From DASUGC01 sp035606665 (GTDB lineage Bacteria > Acidobacteriota > Vicinamibacteria > Vicinamibacterales > SCN-69-37), in assembly GCA_035606665.1 (NCBI GenBank), contig DATNEY010000005.1:104195-168194 (forward strand): a stretch of 64,000 bases of DNA. The letters run 5' to 3'. This document shows, in pieces, positions 16,890 through 24,320 of the stretch (positions are counted from its first letter, which is position 1; each line of letters begins with the position of its first letter). The translations under genes and the position numbers were made by a program. Below the pieces are notes generated by a model. That model had not been told where the DNA came from. It worked only from the letters and a program-made list of their open reading frames with translations, and made no database searches.

Positions 16890-17735
16890 ATGCGCTGGCA
16901 AGGCATGCGTCAGAGCGGCAACGTCGAAGACCGGCGCGGTGCGCCGGGCGGAGGCTTCAGCTTCGGCGGCGGTGGCGGTGGATTCCGCACCGGCGGCATG
17001 GGGATCGGCGGAATCCTCATCCTCCTCGTTATTGGATGGCTGTTCGGCGTCGACCCGACGGCCCTCCTCAATCCCGATCAGCCACTCGACTCAGGGCAGG
17101 TCACAACGAGTGCCGATCCGCTGAAGCCGCCGACGGACGAAACCGGCAAGATGGTCTCCGCGGTGCTCGGCGACACCGAAGACGTGTGGACGAAGATCTT
17201 CAGCGATGCCGGACTCCGGTATCCGGCCCCCAGGCTCGTGCTATTCAGCGACGAAGTGGGGTCCGCGTGCGGCGGCGCTTCCGCGGCGATGGGCCCGTTC
17301 TACTGCCCGCGCGATCAAAAGGTCTACATCGACCTCGGCTTCTTCAACGATCTTGATCGCCGCTTCGGCGCACCTGGAGACTTCGCGCAGGCGTATGTCG
17401 TTGCGCATGAAGTTGGGCATCACGTCCAGAACCTGTTTGGTCTGCTCGCCGGCGGCTCGAATAACCAGCAGTCCGTACAGCAGGAGCTGCAGGCTGATTG
17501 CCTGGCTGGCATGTGGGGTCACTCAGCGGGCGGGCGCAACTATCTGGAGGCCGGGGACGTTGAAGAAGGCCTGCGAGCCGCGGCGGCCATTGGCGATGAC
17601 CGGATCCAGCGTGCGACGCGGGGACGGGTCGTGCCCGAGTCCTTCACGCACGGGTCGTCCGCTCAGCGTGTCGATGCATTGAAGCGTGGCCTTTCGAGCA
17701 GCACGCTCGAGGGTTGCGGCGTCCGTCCGCGCTGA
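16890..17735 (+). CDS. YpfJ-family neutral zinc metallopeptidase
   Basis: The protein begins MRWQGMRQSGNVEDRRG, the invariant N-terminus of the YpfJ/KPN_02809 family. A Gly-rich linker and one membrane anchor (about 38-58, IGGILILLVIGWLFGV) follow. The zinc site is V-V-A-H-E-V-G-H-H-V-Q-N (HExxH), with downstream E-L-Q-A-D-C-L-A-G-M-W-G giving the third ligand region. Length (281 residues) fits. The catalytic domain should face the periplasm. The open frame extends upstream to 16725, but the conserved family start is at 16890, although no strong ribosome site is visible. Confidence 0.93.
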   Translation: MRWQGMRQSGNVEDRRGAPGGGFSFGGGGGGFRTGGMGIGGILILLVIGWLFGVDPTALLNPDQPLDSGQVTTSADPLKPPTDETGKMVSAVLGDTEDVWTKIFSDAGLRYPAPRLVLFSDEVGSACGGASAAMGPFYCPRDQKVYIDLGFFNDLDRRFGAPGDFAQAYVVAHEVGHHVQNLFGLLAGGSNNQQSVQQELQADCLAGMWGHSAGGRNYLEAGDVEEGLRAAAAIGDDRIQRATRGRVVPESFTHGSSAQRVDALKRGLSSSTLEGCGVRPR

Positions 17736-17777
17736 GCCGGCCCTAATGGGCCCGCCTGCAGAGGCCAAACGTAGGAT

Positions 17778-17791
17778 GGGGCTCTAGCCCC
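17778..17791. terminator. short hairpin between convergent genes
   Basis: GGGGC-TCTA-GCCCC lies between the ends of the YpfJ and amidohydrolase genes. There is no clear T-tract, so it is only a weak bidirectional terminator candidate. Confidence 0.3.
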
Positions 17792-17796
17792 GGCGT

Positions 17797-19104
17797 TCAC
17801 CGTTTGAGCTCCACGCCGGCAATCCACACCGACTTGATCGCGCGCGTCGCTGAGATGTCCCTGGCGGGGTTCTGCGTCAGGACAACCATGTCGGCCCACA
17901 TTCCAGGCGTCAGCCCGCCGATGTCGTTGCGGCCGATTGCGCGCGCGGTATTGATCGTCGCGGCGCGAACGACATCGCCCGGCGCCATGCCGGCTTCGGC
18001 CATCATCGACATTTCGAGGTGCTCGAAGAATCCCTGGAACCGCTCGGCGGACGGGCCTGAATCCGTGCCCATCACAATCAGCACTCCGGCATCGGATGCC
18101 TTCTTGAGATTGCGCTTCGCGATTTCGAGACCCGCCTTGTAGCGCTGGGCGGTCGCCGACGAGGCCATCGCCTTCTGGCGCGCAGGGTCCTGAAGCTGCG
18201 CCACCACGTCCTTATCAGCTTCCCGCAGAAAAAACGGATCGTTGAAAAACGCCGGCGTCGACTCGTAGACAAAAGTACTGATTTCACGCGTGAGCGTCGG
18301 GCAGTACGGCACGAAGCGCTTCCTCATGAGCAGGATCGTCTCGTCGTCCAGTTCCTTGTCCCGGACGCTGTGCGCGATCATGTCGACGCCGGCCTTCAAA
18401 AGGTCTTTCGCATCATCGAGATAGAAGATGTGGGCGGCGACACGGAGCTTCCGCGCGTGCGCCTCCTCGATGACAGCGCGGTACACGTCCGGCGTCATCT
18501 TCGCCGTCGTACCGAGGTTGTCGTCGACGCGGATCTTGATGATGTCCGGCTTCAAGGCGGCGACGCGCGCAACGTTCTGACGCGCTTCATCCGGCGTCCG
18601 GCCGGTGATCACATCGCCGGCGACGAAGATCCTGGCGCGGTCGAGCCCAGGCGCGCTCTGCGCGTCACGAAGGGCGAACGCGGGCGCCTGTTCGCCTCCG
18701 AGACTGAAGACCGTGGTCACGCCGTAGCGCGCATACACGCCCAGTTGCCGCCGGGTGTTTTCCTCGGTGTAGGCGCGCGGTTTGAGACCGTTCACATCGG
18801 AAATGTGCGCATGCGCGGCAACGAAGCCGGGCACAACGTACGTGCCGGCAAGGTCAACGATGCGGGCACCAGCGGGGTTCAGTCCCTTGTCAACCGCCGC
18901 CACCTTCCCGTCGCGCACGACGATGGACATTGCCGTGGTCTGCAACGACTCGATGCCAGGGCCCATGGCGATAATCCTGGCGTTGGTGAAGACCGTCACT
19001 CCACCGGCATTCGTCTGATCCGGCGCGGCCTGGACGGCAAAAGCAAGGCACAAGCACGCAAGGCATACCGGTAGACCAACGCGAATTCCAATGGCTTGAT
19101 TCAT
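17797..19104 (-). CDS. secreted metal-dependent amidohydrolase
   Basis: ATG 19104 gives 435 residues with a signal peptide ending A-V-Q-A-A. The fold is an amidohydrolase TIM barrel. The first metal motif is V-A-A-H-A-H-I-S. The bridging-lysine region is I-I-K-I-R-V-D, later histidines occur in V-A-A-H-I-F and M-I-A-H-S-V-R-D, and the catalytic aspartate lies in V-M-G-T-D-S-G. This set matches the prolidase/imidazolonepropionase-like subgroup (Xaa-Pro dipeptidase type) that is often exported in Acidobacteriota. An upstream in-frame ATG at 19140 would add twelve residues that do not resemble a signal sequence. Substrate not determinable. Confidence 0.88.
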   Translation of the reverse strand: MNQAIGIRVGLPVCLACLCLAFAVQAAPDQTNAGGVTVFTNARIIAMGPGIESLQTTAMSIVVRDGKVAAVDKGLNPAGARIVDLAGTYVVPGFVAAHAHISDVNGLKPRAYTEENTRRQLGVYARYGVTTVFSLGGEQAPAFALRDAQSAPGLDRARIFVAGDVITGRTPDEARQNVARVAALKPDIIKIRVDDNLGTTAKMTPDVYRAVIEEAHARKLRVAAHIFYLDDAKDLLKAGVDMIAHSVRDKELDDETILLMRKRFVPYCPTLTREISTFVYESTPAFFNDPFFLREADKDVVAQLQDPARQKAMASSATAQRYKAGLEIAKRNLKKASDAGVLIVMGTDSGPSAERFQGFFEHLEMSMMAEAGMAPGDVVRAATINTARAIGRNDIGGLTPGMWADMVVLTQNPARDISATRAIKSVWIAGVELKR

Positions 19105-19129
19105 GGAAGGGATGCTAACTTGAATCGCG

Positions 19130-19699
19130 ATGCAACGCACTCGCGGGTTCCCTGGTCTCGCGTTGATCCTGGTTTGCGCTCAGTACGCATGTAGTCGGAC
19201 TGTTGCGCCCAGCGCCGGACCGATGACTCTGGCGAAAGGGTCGAGCGGAACCGTTGGTACAGACAACCGAGTTGGTCAGTCCGTCATGATTCCGGCAGGA
19301 GAGTTCCGCGATCTCCGCTTCAATTGGTATCTGGACTCTGACCGCGACAGCGCCTTCGGAACTTTGTATCTGCTGAACGCGGAATACCTCGGCTACGAAC
19401 TCGGTTTGCGGTCTTCCTCGTCCCTGGTGGCACAGACGAGCCGTATCGAGAACGGACAGTATGTGTTCGACAGCACTCTCACGATCGCCGGGCCACTGAA
19501 ATACTGGTTCTACACCGACAAACAAGGCCCCGTTGTCGTCGACGCGTTCGCGGACGCGTACAAGGAAGGCGACGGCTACATCACGACCTCCTCGACACTT
19601 CCCTTCCGAAGACTGACGGCGCCCGGATCTGAAAACCAGATGCCCCCAATCTACGTTGACTTGGATTTCAGGCTGACCGGGACGTGGGTGGTGAAATGA
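19130..19699 (+). CDS. putative lipoprotein of unknown function
   Basis: The 189-residue protein has a lipoprotein-like signal: hydrophobic segment L-A-L-I-L-V-C-A-Q-Y-A-C with a lipobox cysteine near residue 21. The mature domain is rich in beta-forming residues (E-F-R-D-L-R-F-N-W-Y-L-D, D-L-D-F-R-L-T-G-T-W) and lacks any motif I recognise. It is divergent from the amidohydrolase and lies 39 bases upstream of tRNA-His. Confidence 0.65.
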   Translation: MQRTRGFPGLALILVCAQYACSRTVAPSAGPMTLAKGSSGTVGTDNRVGQSVMIPAGEFRDLRFNWYLDSDRDSAFGTLYLLNAEYLGYELGLRSSSSLVAQTSRIENGQYVFDSTLTIAGPLKYWFYTDKQGPVVVDAFADAYKEGDGYITTSSTLPFRRLTAPGSENQMPPIYVDLDFRLTGTWVVK

Positions 19700-19738
19700 A
19701 GCACCGGCCCTGTGCTACATTTGTTGGTCCGCCTGTGC

Positions 19739-19814
19739 GGTGAGTGTAGCTCAATGGTAGAGCACCGGACTGTGGCTCCGGTGGTTGCGGGTTCGATCCC
19801 CGTCACTCACCCCA
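19739..19814 (+). tRNA. tRNA-His (GTG anticodon)
   Basis: All elements of the cloverleaf are visible. The acceptor is GTGAGTG/CACTCAC (19740-19746 with 19804-19810), with the extra G-1 at 19739 opposite C73 that marks tRNA-His. The anticodon loop is CTGTGGC with GTG, the T-loop is TTCGATC, and CCA is encoded at 19812-19814. Open reading frames crossing it are artefacts. Confidence 0.97.
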
Positions 19815-19819
19815 AATCC

Positions 19820-21244
19820 ATTTCACATCTCTCATTTGTCATTGGGACATCGGTCCTCTGGACACTGCTCCTGATCGCGGCGGCCGCGGTTCGCTGGCCG
19901 GGCCTCGGCACCGATCTCTGGCTCGACGAATTGTGGGCGCGGCGGATGGCGATCGCGATGCCGTCGGCGTTCACGACGTTCACGCTGCATCACGAAGTCA
20001 ATCACTACCTGACGACGATTTGGTTCTACATGACCGGTCCGGATGCATCGGCGCTGATCTATCGCCTGCCCTCGTTTGCCGCGGGTGTCGCGTCGGTCGC
20101 CGTCGCGGGCCTGATCGGACGTCGTCGCAGCGCCGCCACCGCCGTCTTTGCGATGGTCCTGACGGCCTCGTCGTACGAACTGATCGTGTTTTCATCTGAA
20201 GCACGCGGGTATTCGATCGCCGTGCTCTGCACGTTGCTGTCGTTCCTCCTGCTCGATCTGCACTTCGAACGCCCGCGGCGATGGACGTTCGGCGCATACG
20301 CTTTCATCGCGTCGATCGGACTCTTGACTCAGCCCGTTTTTGCGACGGTGCTGGCAGCCGCGTCTGCGTGGTCGGCGGTCGAATGGTGGTGTGCGAAACC
20401 TCGGTCGGCGGCGTCGGCGTGGCGCACCGGGGCGCCGCAACTCCTACCGCTCACCGCCCTGGCCGCGCTCTACTTCGGTGACTTGCGGCACGTCGTATCC
20501 GGCGGCGGAACCGGCATCACCTCGTTCTTCGATGCGTATGTCACCGGTCTCGCGTGGTCACTCGGCGCGCCTGACCCAGCCACCTTCAGGGTGGCCGTCG
20601 CCATCGTCGCGGCCGTGGTGATCCTTGCCGGCGCGCACGTCGCATCCGTGGCATCAAAGGGAGCGGCGGTCTTCTTCATCGGCGCGATCGTCATCTTTCC
20701 GAACGTCGCGATCGTGCTGCGCGGATCGGAGATGGTCTACACGCGGCACTTTCTGCTCGGCAGCGTTCTCACGCTCGTACTGCTGGCATACCTTCTCGGT
20801 TGGATGTGGGACATGGGCAGGGCATCACGATTCTCAGCCGGGGCTGCGGTTCTGCTGTTCATCACTGCGAATGGCCTGCATCTGCAGACGTTCCTGGAAC
20901 GCGGCCGCGGCAAATACCAGGAGGCGATCCTGTTCATGGCCGACCGCACCGCTGGTCCGGTCACGATCGCGGCCGATCATGACTTTCGCGTCGGACTGGA
21001 GCTGGACTACTACCTGAAGCGCGTGCTCGGCTCGCGGCCGGCGGCCTTCATTCCCGAGGGCGCGTGGCCCCGAGGCGGGCCTGCCTGGATCGTCGCCAAC
21101 GCCGACCACTACGAGGCGCCGGCGCTCCCGCACAGCGTGTACGAGGACGCGGCAGGCAACCAGTACGAGCTCGTGCGCACCGTCCCCACATCACCGCTCA
21201 CGGGACTGCACTGGTTTCTTTTCCGCAATCGCGCCCCGCACTGA
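19820..21244 (+). CDS. multi-span membrane glycosyltransferase-like protein
   Basis: The protein is an integral membrane protein of roughly 470 residues with about ten spans. Its first periplasmic loop has the hallmark W-P-G-L-G-T-D-L-W-L-D-E-L-W, the D-E motif of ArnT/Pmt/GT39-GT83-like transferases that use polyprenyl-phosphate sugars. H-H-E-V-N-H-Y and S-S-E-A-R-G-Y-S are further family features. The start is unresolved: the frame is open back through the tRNA-His gene, and no ATG, GTG or TTG occurs between the tRNA end and the first span. The start given (19820, ATT) is only approximate. Confidence 0.7.
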   Translation: MSHLSFVIGTSVLWTLLLIAAAAVRWPGLGTDLWLDELWARRMAIAMPSAFTTFTLHHEVNHYLTTIWFYMTGPDASALIYRLPSFAAGVASVAVAGLIGRRRSAATAVFAMVLTASSYELIVFSSEARGYSIAVLCTLLSFLLLDLHFERPRRWTFGAYAFIASIGLLTQPVFATVLAAASAWSAVEWWCAKPRSAASAWRTGAPQLLPLTALAALYFGDLRHVVSGGGTGITSFFDAYVTGLAWSLGAPDPATFRVAVAIVAAVVILAGAHVASVASKGAAVFFIGAIVIFPNVAIVLRGSEMVYTRHFLLGSVLTLVLLAYLLGWMWDMGRASRFSAGAAVLLFITANGLHLQTFLERGRGKYQEAILFMADRTAGPVTIAADHDFRVGLELDYYLKRVLGSRPAAFIPEGAWPRGGPAWIVANADHYEAPALPHSVYEDAAGNQYELVRTVPTSPLTGLHWFLFRNRAPH

Positions 21245-21248
21245 TGAA

Positions 21249-21548
21249 TCACAACAACTCCCCCCGGCCCATCCGGAAGTAGTCGCTGATCATCACACCT
21301 ACGAGGACGGCGGACAGCCAAACCACGAGCTGCAGCGCGAATCTCGGGACCGGGGAGAAGTACTCGCGCCAGTCCCGTTCAATCACTGCGAGCCATACGC
21401 TCGACGCCACGACCCAGCCGATCGCCCGCGCGACGGGCAGGGCGATCCAGTCCTCCAGAAGGTCCGGGACGAGAATCACGATAAACACCATTGACGTCCA
21501 GACGAGCCCGCTCTTCCACACCAGCCGCCAGCCGCTTGGATGACTCAT
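21249..21548 (-). CDS. small membrane protein
   Basis: The 99-residue protein has about three hydrophobic spans (residues about 15-33, 36-56 and 70-90). It contains the charged loop I-E-R-D-W-R-E-Y-F-S-P-V-P and ends F-R-M-G-R-G-E-L-L. No family recognised. It ends four bases from the convergent glycosyltransferase stop and starts about 60 bases from the ExeA-type ATPase. Confidence 0.6.
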   Translation of the reverse strand: MSHPSGWRLVWKSGLVWTSMVFIVILVPDLLEDWIALPVARAIGWVVASSVWLAVIERDWREYFSPVPRFALQLVVWLSAVLVGVMISDYFRMGRGELL

Positions 21549-21555
21549 GTTTCCC

Positions 21556-21587
21556 GAACCCGAGAACCCGAGAACCTGAGGACCCGA
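21556..21587. repeat. 8-bp tandem repeat (GAACCCGA, four copies)
   Basis: Copies at 21556, 21564, 21572 and 21580 read GAACCCGA, GAACCCGA, GAACCTGA and GGACCCGA. The array sits in the divergent gap between the small membrane protein and the ATPase. It resembles the short tandem arrays at 12976 and 60158 in position and length. Confidence 0.7.
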
Positions 21588-21610
21588 AGAACCAGTACTA
21601 TAATCGCCTC

Positions 21611-22861
21611 GTGCAACCGCCGGACTCGCTGAAGTCCCTGTCGGATCCGATCTATGAGACCTTCTACGGCCTCAAAGAACAGCCCTTCGCCATCTCTACC
21701 GATCCGAGGTTCCTGTTCCTGAGCGCGCCGCACCGGCGCGCCTACGACGAGCTGATGCACGGCATCACGCGCGACGAGAGCCTGATGCTGCTCACCGGCG
21801 AGACCGGCAGCGGCAAGACGACGCTGTGCCGCGCAGTGGTCGCCGCTACGGGCGAGCGCACGTTCTCGTCGATCCTTCACCAGCCTTACATGACCGGCCC
21901 GGAGATGCTGAAGCTCATCCTCCGGGACTTCGGCATGGTCTCGAAGGAAGAGCTGCGGCGCGGGGCCCTGGCCGGCGCCGACGTAGCGCACCTGATGGAC
22001 GTCCTCGAGACGTTCCTGGCGTCGCTGCTCGCCGTCAAGGCGCGCGCGATCGTCGTGATCGACGAGGCCCAGAGCCTGTCCCCGACATTGCTCGACGAAG
22101 TGCGCATGCTCACCGCCTTCGAGCGTGACGGCAAGCGGCTCGTGCAGATCATTCTGTGCGGGCAGCCGATGCTGTTGAACACGCTCAAGACGGAACCGAT
22201 GTATGCGCTCAACGAGCGCATCACCCGGCGCGTGGCGTTGACGCCGCTGTCGGAGGCGGAAGTCGAGCAGTACATCTATCACCGGCTCGCGATTGCCGGT
22301 GCCGCCGACCGGATCACCTTCGAGCCAGAGGCGTTGCGGCTCATCGCGGAGTTGTCTCGCGGACTGCCCCGCCGGGTCAACGTGCTCTCCGACCGGACGC
22401 TGCAGGAAGGCCGTATCGACGGCGCCGCGCGCATCAACGGAACGCACGTAAAACGAGCGGCGCGCGCGCTGGCGGGCGCTCAGACCGCGGCGGTCGAGTC
22501 GGGCGATCCCCACGTCGCTGAAGTCGAACCGGCCGACACGATCGACCTGTCGGGCGACGCGTTGTCGCTTTCGATCGGCAGCGAGCGCAGTGAAGGCCGG
22601 AGGTGGAGACTGCTCGCCGCCGCCGCTGCGGTCACGCTCATCGCCGGCGGCGGCGGGTTCATGTACTGGGCGAGCGATGTCACCGAAGCCTCGATGGAGC
22701 TCCCGCCAGTGCCGCGCGCCGCGCTGACGCGGCCCGCGGCTCCGCCGAAGATGCTGTTGCCGTCAGACGAGGAACTGGAGAAGTACTTCAGGGAGATGCT
22801 GCTGGGAGTCGCGAGGGCGCCGCTAGGCGAGATCCCACGCGATCGCGACGAACTCGACTGA
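21611..22861 (+). CDS. ExeA/GspA-type AAA ATPase
   Basis: The product is 416 residues from GTG 21611. It opens with the typical M-Y-x-x-F-Y-G-L-x-x-x-P-F-like segment (Y-E-T-F-Y-G-L-K-E-Q-P-F). Walker A is LTGETGSGKTT, Walker B is AIVVIDEAQSL, and D-E-V-R-M-L-T-A-F precedes the sensor region with G-Q-P and R-I-T-R-R. A single membrane span near residue 335 separates a short periplasmic C-terminal tail. The protein belongs to the ExeA family, which works with type II secretion or exosortase-linked polysaccharide systems. No such cluster is adjacent here. Its last 39 bases overlap a convergent gene. Confidence 0.85.
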   Translation: MQPPDSLKSLSDPIYETFYGLKEQPFAISTDPRFLFLSAPHRRAYDELMHGITRDESLMLLTGETGSGKTTLCRAVVAATGERTFSSILHQPYMTGPEMLKLILRDFGMVSKEELRRGALAGADVAHLMDVLETFLASLLAVKARAIVVIDEAQSLSPTLLDEVRMLTAFERDGKRLVQIILCGQPMLLNTLKTEPMYALNERITRRVALTPLSEAEVEQYIYHRLAIAGAADRITFEPEALRLIAELSRGLPRRVNVLSDRTLQEGRIDGAARINGTHVKRAARALAGAQTAAVESGDPHVAEVEPADTIDLSGDALSLSIGSERSEGRRWRLLAAAAAVTLIAGGGGFMYWASDVTEASMELPPVPRAALTRPAAPPKMLLPSDEELEKYFREMLLGVARAPLGEIPRDRDELD

Positions 22862-23323
22862 CACGCCGCCACGCTTCGGCGTGAGGGTCAGCACCTCCGG
22901 CGCGTCCTGTCCGGCCGTACTGACGGTCACTTCCAGCCGTTGCGTCCGCGCCAGCCATCGATCGAAGTTCTTGGCCCACCGCGTGAACTTCTGCAAGTCC
23001 ATCGCGCTGTTCGGGAGCGGCTGGAACGTCCCCTCGCCCGGCGGATCCTTGAGCAGTTGCGCCTGCGTTACGTCGGTCGGCTGGGCACCTTCCCAATCAA
23101 CTGACCGGGTCCCGGTCGTCAGCGGCACGACGAAGGCGACGGCCTTGACCTGGTCGATCTTCCGCTTGCGGTCCTGGAAACGGACCTTGGCAGCGCCGTA
23201 CAGCTTCGGGGTGTAAGTCCCTTTTTTACTTGTACTTGGAAGGAATAGCTGTGGGATTTCAGGTGACCCCAACGGCCGCGTTGGTCCCTCGAGGGGCGCC
23301 TTGGCTGTGGGAGTCACGGCCAC
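22823..23323 (-). CDS. hypothetical protein
   Basis: The 166-residue protein starts at GTG 23323. It has no signal peptide and no recognised domain. A Lys/Arg-rich segment (R-F-Q-D-R-K-R-K-I-D-Q-V-K) precedes a hydrophobic strand A-V-A-F-V-V-P-L. The C-terminus (S-V-E-F-V-A-I-A-W-D-L) looks like beta structure. The final 39 bases overlap the ExeA-type gene on the other strand. Coding is likely because the frame is clean and lies between real genes, but it is not proven. Confidence 0.5.
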   Translation of the reverse strand: MAVTPTAKAPLEGPTRPLGSPEIPQLFLPSTSKKGTYTPKLYGAAKVRFQDRKRKIDQVKAVAFVVPLTTGTRSVDWEGAQPTDVTQAQLLKDPPGEGTFQPLPNSAMDLQKFTRWAKNFDRWLARTQRLEVTVSTAGQDAPEVLTLTPKRGGVSVEFVAIAWDLA

Positions 23324-23367
23324 GATGCTAGTACGGCCGGGGGGGCCGTGTCACCTTGACGAAAGGG

Positions 23368-24234
23368 CTAGCCCCGGGCCCGCTTTTTCGCGCCGCCGGC
23401 CGCAGCCACGGCCTTTGTCTGGCCTTGCTGGGCAACCTTCGCTGTCCGCTTCTTGGACGTCGAGACCCGCTCGAGGCTCTGGCGCAACGCTTCCATGAGG
23501 TTGACGACCTTCGGCGCCTCCTCCTCCTTGGGCAGCACGACTTCCTTGCCTTCGATCTTGGCGTCGATGATCTTGCGCAGCTCTTCCTGGTAGTCGTCCT
23601 TGTACTGGGTCAGATCACCGCCGGTCTCGAAATTGCCGATGACCTGACGGGCGAGCTTCACCTCGTCCGGCTTCATCTTCGCCGGCACCGTCTTGAGCTC
23701 GTCGATCGAGCTCATCGACCGGACCTCGCTCGCGTGCCGCAGCGTGTACATCACGAGTCCGTTCTCCCGCGGCTGAATCGCGACGAGATACTCACGCCCG
23801 TACAGGGCCACCTTTCCCACGGCAGCCTTGCCGGCCATGCCCTCGCGGATCACGGCAAATGCCTCGGCGGCGACGGTGCCATCGGGCGCGAGGTAGTACG
23901 GCCGCTCGACGTAAACCGGATCGATCATCGACGCATCGGCAAACTGCACCACATTGATGACGCGCGTCGATTCGGTCCGCACCTTCGCCATGTCCTCTTC
24001 GTCCATGACGACGTACTTGCCCTTCTCGAACTCGTAGCCCTTGACGAGATCGGTGTTGGCGACCTCGACCTCGCACGTCGGACACCAGCGCTTCTGCTGA
24101 ATCCTGGTCCGGCACTCGCGGTGCAGCTGGTTGAAGCTGATGGTCGCGGCCGCGTCCGTGGCTGGGAAGACACGGACGGGGATGTTGACCAGCGAGATCT
24201 TGAGATAACCCTTCCAGGTAGGACGCGCTGCCAT
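23368..24234 (-). CDS. ku: Ku protein, bacterial non-homologous end joining
   Basis: The protein of 288 residues is a bacterial Ku homodimer subunit. It begins M-A-A-R-P-T-W-K-G-Y-L-K-I-S-L-V-N-I-P-V, the usual start, and has C-P-T-C-E-V-E-V and the E-F-E-K-G-K-Y-V-V region. A Lys/Ala-rich tail (K-K-R-T-A-K-V-A to G-G-A-K-K-R-A-R-G) binds DNA. Ku rings load on DNA ends and recruit LigD. It is divergent from ligD with only 86 bases between, most of them occupied by a palindromic element. The upstream extension of the frame to 24264 is not coding. Confidence 0.97.
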   Translation of the reverse strand: MAARPTWKGYLKISLVNIPVRVFPATDAAATISFNQLHRECRTRIQQKRWCPTCEVEVANTDLVKGYEFEKGKYVVMDEEDMAKVRTESTRVINVVQFADASMIDPVYVERPYYLAPDGTVAAEAFAVIREGMAGKAAVGKVALYGREYLVAIQPRENGLVMYTLRHASEVRSMSSIDELKTVPAKMKPDEVKLARQVIGNFETGGDLTQYKDDYQEELRKIIDAKIEGKEVVLPKEEEAPKVVNLMEALRQSLERVSTSKKRTAKVAQQGQTKAVAAAGGAKKRARG

Positions 24235-24268
24235 ATGTGACTCCAGACGACAATTATCGGCCAATAAT

Positions 24269-24309
24269 GGGGCCGGGCGTAATTTCCGGAGGAAATTACG
24301 CCCGGCCCC
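24269..24309. repeat. perfect palindromic element 1 in the ku-ligD gap
   Basis: Two 19-base arms (24269-24287 and 24291-24309) pair perfectly around the loop GGA. The arms carry GGGGCCGGGCGTAATTTCC. The element ends 11 bases before the ligD ATG and so may affect its translation. Its GGGCGT/ACGCCC core is shared with element 2 inside ligD. Confidence 0.85.
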
Positions 24310-24320
24310 GAGTTTCCGTC

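Noticed and set aside
19712..19819. Protein-coding start within or before tRNA-His
   Set aside because: The frame through the tRNA reads the typical tRNA-derived V-A-G-S-I-P-V artefact. The true start of the glycosyltransferase is left unresolved.
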